A stretch of 18,760 nt of DNA, taken from assembly GCA_038093975.1 (NCBI GenBank), contig JBBPTG010000373.1, forward strand, positions 1-18,760, in the 5' to 3' direction. The notes beneath the pieces were generated by a model, which was not told where the DNA came from, ran no database searches, and worked only from the letters and a program-made list of their open reading frames with translations. Source of the stretch: Chalciporus piperatus. Its lineage: Eukaryota; Basidiomycota; Agaricomycetes; Boletales; Boletaceae. Below, piece by piece: positions 16,169-18,760 of this stretch (position 1 is the stretch's first letter; every line of letters starts with the position of its first letter). The translations under genes were made by a program, and so were the position numbers.

Positions 16169-17371
16169 ATGTCGGTTCTCGCCCCAGACTTAGCAGCTGC
16201 CTTAACAGGCATTCTCGGACATCGTGACGCGTCCATACGGGATCTTGGAACGCAGTTGAGACTTGCGTTAGAAACAATGACGGATCAACTTACCAACGCT
16301 CAAAGGGTAAATCAAAATCTAAACAATAATATCTTGCAGCTTGAAGCGCAAGTACAAGCCATTCAAGTGCCTGGCGCACTACCAGCTCCTATGGTCGGAC
16401 CTAGTGGACCTAAGCTATCCAAAATCGTCAAAGACCCCGGAGACTATGACGGATCCAGAGGAAAGAAGTTCGAAGAATGGTGGACAAGAGTCCGTGCATG
16501 GCTAGATGAAAACAACACCGTGTTAACCGGAATGACGGCGATCAGAGCTATCCTTAGTCGAATGACAGGAGGAGACGCCGCTACTTTCTCACGAGCCATG
16601 ACACATGACATCTTGGAAAATGGAACCACATATACTTCCGCCGAGTTCCATAAAAGAATCACCGATCAATTCCGCTCGGGTAACGAAGTGGAATATCATC
16701 GCAATCAGATCAAGAATCTGAAACAAGGCAAGATGTCTATGGAGAAATTCCTTACCACGTTCCAAACTCATCGCCTCATGGACGATTGGAGTGACGCCCG
16801 ACACATCGAACTTCTAGAACTAAATGCAGATCCAGAGATCACACATCGGATCTTTATGGATAAAGGACGGTTCGACAAATATGACACATACGTCGAAGAA
16901 CTACGCCTCCTTGCAGGAAGGAAACAGCTTATCTCCATGATCAAGACAGGAACCGCAGGTGATACCCCGCGATATAAATATACCAACACGGGTACACAAC
17001 CGGGTCGTGGTGCCCCAATGGATATAGGTTCTGCCGAAATCGAAGAAGGAGAAATCGTGGAAGAAGAAGAAGAAGCATCGTCTGCCGTAAAGGCGGCCAC
17101 AAGCAATTCCAAAGAAAAGAAACAAGGAAATTGTTGGAACTGTGGGAAACCGGGACATCCGAAACAGCAATGTCCGGTGCCTAGTACCAAATGCAAGGGC
17201 TGTGGCTGGTCACGAGGCGAACACAAACGTGCCTGCAAACTTCAGAAGAGACAGGTGAGAGAACTGTCTACCGAATCTAGTGCTCTTGAAGGCCGTTCAT
17301 TCGACGAAATGAAGGCTTACTTCTACGATATGAAAGATATCGAAATGAAGGGAAAAGGCAAAGCGGCCTGA
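16169..17371 (+). CDS. gag: Gypsy-2 Gag
   Basis: 400 residues from ATG 16169, which has A at -3 and is the first ATG in the predicted transcript. An N-terminal coiled-coil-like stretch (RLALETMTDQLTNAQ...) precedes the capsid core (DYDGSRGKKFEEWWTRVRAW; HKRITDQFRSGNE; MSMEKFLTTFQTHR). The C-terminal part has an acidic tract (EEGEIVEEEEEASS), a zinc knuckle CWNCGKPGHPKQQC from residue 322 (C-x2-C-x4-H-x4-C) and a second, unusual knuckle CKGCGWSRGEHKRAC (C-x2-C-x6-H-x3-C), then a basic tail KGKGKAA-stop. It would build the virus-like particle and bind RNA. It is intact, and a -1 slippery site 13 bp before its stop codon leads to pol. Confidence 0.9.
   Translation: MSVLAPDLAAALTGILGHRDASIRDLGTQLRLALETMTDQLTNAQRVNQNLNNNILQLEAQVQAIQVPGALPAPMVGPSGPKLSKIVKDPGDYDGSRGKKFEEWWTRVRAWLDENNTVLTGMTAIRAILSRMTGGDAATFSRAMTHDILENGTTYTSAEFHKRITDQFRSGNEVEYHRNQIKNLKQGKMSMEKFLTTFQTHRLMDDWSDARHIELLELNADPEITHRIFMDKGRFDKYDTYVEELRLLAGRKQLISMIKTGTAGDTPRYKYTNTGTQPGRGAPMDIGSAEIEEGEIVEEEEEASSAVKAATSNSKEKKQGNCWNCGKPGHPKQQCPVPSTKCKGCGWSRGEHKRACKLQKRQVRELSTESSALEGRSFDEMKAYFYDMKDIEMKGKGKAA
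17350..17356 (+). promoter_or_regulatory. -1 ribosomal frameshift site GGGAAAA (gag-pol, Gypsy-2)
   Basis: In gag phase: aaG GGA AAA ggc, a canonical X XXY YYZ heptamer, five codons upstream of the gag TGA (17369-17371). The -1 frame continues AGG CAA AGC GGC CTG AAT and is open through the protease and reverse transcriptase to the window end. No ATG start for pol lies in that frame before the protease. Confidence 0.8.
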
Positions 17372-18760
17372 ATGATCTGGGCAAACGGACCGCAACTAAC
17401 TCGTTAGGAAAATCTGTAAACTATTCACACAGTCAAACGGGGTCTCATGTTGATCATGAGCTTGGCCTGGACTCTAGTCAGGTGCTTAATTCCGTTTCCA
17501 TAATCCGATATCTTTCCGAAAACCCAGGACCACGTTTCATTCGCACGACAGATCGAGAATTGAAGCTATCTACTTCCATCGCTTCGCAACGCCTCCCTTC
17601 TGCTTTCACACGAGCAGAGGCACTTCTTGATTCAGGAGCTAACGCTATCTTCGTTGATCGGAGATGGGCTGATAAAATCAAATTACCCCTCGTGCAACTC
17701 AGACATCCACTTACGGTATACAACGTGGACGGAACACATAACTCCGCTGGACAGATAACACACTGTGCGGAAATCATTATCCATTTCGACGGACATCGTG
17801 AGAAGGCCATTGCAGAAGTCACTGATCTCGGAAAGAATCAGGTGATATTAGGATACGCATGGCTGAAGCAGCACAATCCGGAAATAGATTGGAACAGAGG
17901 AACAGTGCACATGACACGTTGTCCTTGGTCTTGTTCCGTTTTACGAGATAAACCACCGTTCGCACGTCAACTTGATGATGAAGAACGGAATTCTCTTCGT
18001 CACATCAATGCCGCAAAGAAGGATGCACCTGAACCGAAAACGGAAAAGACTCCGGAAGAACTTGTTCCGAAAGAATACCACAAGTATATTCACCTGTTCA
18101 AGAAAAAGGAATCTGAACGCATGCCAACCCGTAAACCGTGGGATCATGCAATTGACTTGAAAGACACCTACAAGCCAAAAAAGGGTCGTCTTATCCCACT
18201 CTCTGTCACGGAACAAGAAGAAGTCAGCGCATTCATTGATGATCAGCTCAAGAAAGGGTACATTCGTCCTTCCAAATCTGAGCAGACTTCTCCCGTGTTC
18301 TTCGTTCCTAAGAAAGATGGCAAGAAACGCATGGTTCAGGATTACCGTTATCTAAATGAACACACGGTGAAAAACAACTATCCGCTACCCCTCATCTCCC
18401 AATTGGTTGATAAACTGAAAGGCGCAAAACTGTTTACCAAAATGGACTTGCGCTGGGGATACAACAACATCCGCATCAAAGAAGGCGATGAATCTAAAGC
18501 CGCATTCGTGTGCTTCCGAGGCGCCTTCGAACCCTTGGTCATGTACTTCGGATTATGCAATTCCCCTGCAACATTCCAGACCATGATGAACGACATCTTC
18601 TCGGATATGGAAGAAGCCATTGTTGTCTACATTGATGACATCATGATCTTTACCAAATCCGACGACCCTGCTATCCATGCCAAAATAGTCAGAGAAGTTC
18701 TTCGTCGCCTAGAAGAAAATGACCTTTTCGTCAAACCAGAGAAATGTGTCTTCCATACCA
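17356..18760 (+). CDS. pol: Gypsy-2 Pol: protease and reverse transcriptase, partial
   Basis: The -1 frame from the slippery site is open to the window edge (about 468 codons). An aspartic protease has LLDSGANAIFVD at about 17623-17660 and VILGYAWLKQHNPEIDW near 17845. Reverse transcriptase motifs in order: PVFFVPKKDGKKRMVQDYRY at about 18290-18350, KMDLRWGYNN (first catalytic Asp), FGLCNSPATFQTMMN, and YIDDIMIF near 18630 (catalytic YIDD). The sequence stops within the thumb region (EKCVFHT); RNase H and integrase should follow outside. No stop or frameshift was found. It is made as a Gag-Pol fusion and released by its own protease. Confidence 0.92.

Larger units (their letters stand above)
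14286..18760 (+). mobile_element. Gypsy-2: Ty3/gypsy LTR retrotransposon nested in Gypsy-1, runs off window
   Basis: Starts with an LTR tip TGTTAC in the middle of Gypsy-1 pol. It has a long ATG-free leader containing open frames, gag at 16169, a -1 slippery site and pol through protease and most of the reverse transcriptase before the window ends. Gag and the visible pol are intact, as expected for the younger insertion. It is only distantly similar to Gypsy-1 in protein sequence and has a different leader. Confidence 0.88.

Overview
This window looks like a transposon-packed stretch of a basidiomycete (probably Agaricomycete) genome. The signs are introns of about 40-57 bp with GTRNGT donors and CTNAC-type branch sites, a KDZ DNA transposon whose transposase carries CxC5/CxC6-type cysteine clusters, a Tc1/IS630-like transposase of the kind common in mushrooms, and two Ty3/gypsy LTR retrotransposons. 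The only recognisable host gene is the 5' part of a BAHD-like acyltransferase at the left edge, on the minus strand.

Layout: 1-386 acyltransferase (partial); 387-744 its upstream region with a TATA box; 753-1843 a hAT-like non-autonomous element (MITE-A) with an 8-bp target duplication; 1852-2015 unique DNA; 2024-9641 a second copy (MITE-B), inverted relative to A and with its own 8-bp duplication. MITE-B is split by a 6457-bp KDZ element (3106-9562; 253-bp terminal inverted repeats; 8-bp duplication). MITE-A supplies the empty-site sequence. The KDZ element has two convergent genes: a transposase (+, 3416-6731) and an accessory protein with a GRF-like zinc finger (-, 9000-6950). A third hAT-like element (3482-4562) sits inside transposase exon 1. 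Removing it with one copy of its 8-bp duplication restores the reading frame. Each KDZ gene also has one in-frame stop.

From 9786 a Tc1/IS630-like transposase begins and is cut in its second exon at 10077 by Gypsy-1 (LTR 10077-10547, gag, protease-RT-RNase H). Gypsy-1 pol is cut at 14286, before the integrase, by Gypsy-2, which runs off the right edge. Insertion order is therefore Tc1-like, then Gypsy-1, then Gypsy-2; and independently MITE-B, then KDZ, then the inner hAT element.

The most interesting signals are in the retrotransposons. Both gag genes end at a correctly phased X XXY YYZ slippery heptamer leading into pol in the -1 frame. Both LTRs carry ATGACTCA (Gcn4/AP-1-like) sites upstream of a TATA box. 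Gypsy-2 has a leader of more than 1.5 kb, containing a long open frame, with no ATG in any frame on the sense strand until the gag start; the reverse triplet CAT occurs about 23 times in the same stretch. A possible 57-bp intron in this leader would create an AUG across the splice junction. This suggests that an upstream protein and Gag are made from the same promoter by splicing or by scanning. All calls come from reading the sequence; no database search was run.
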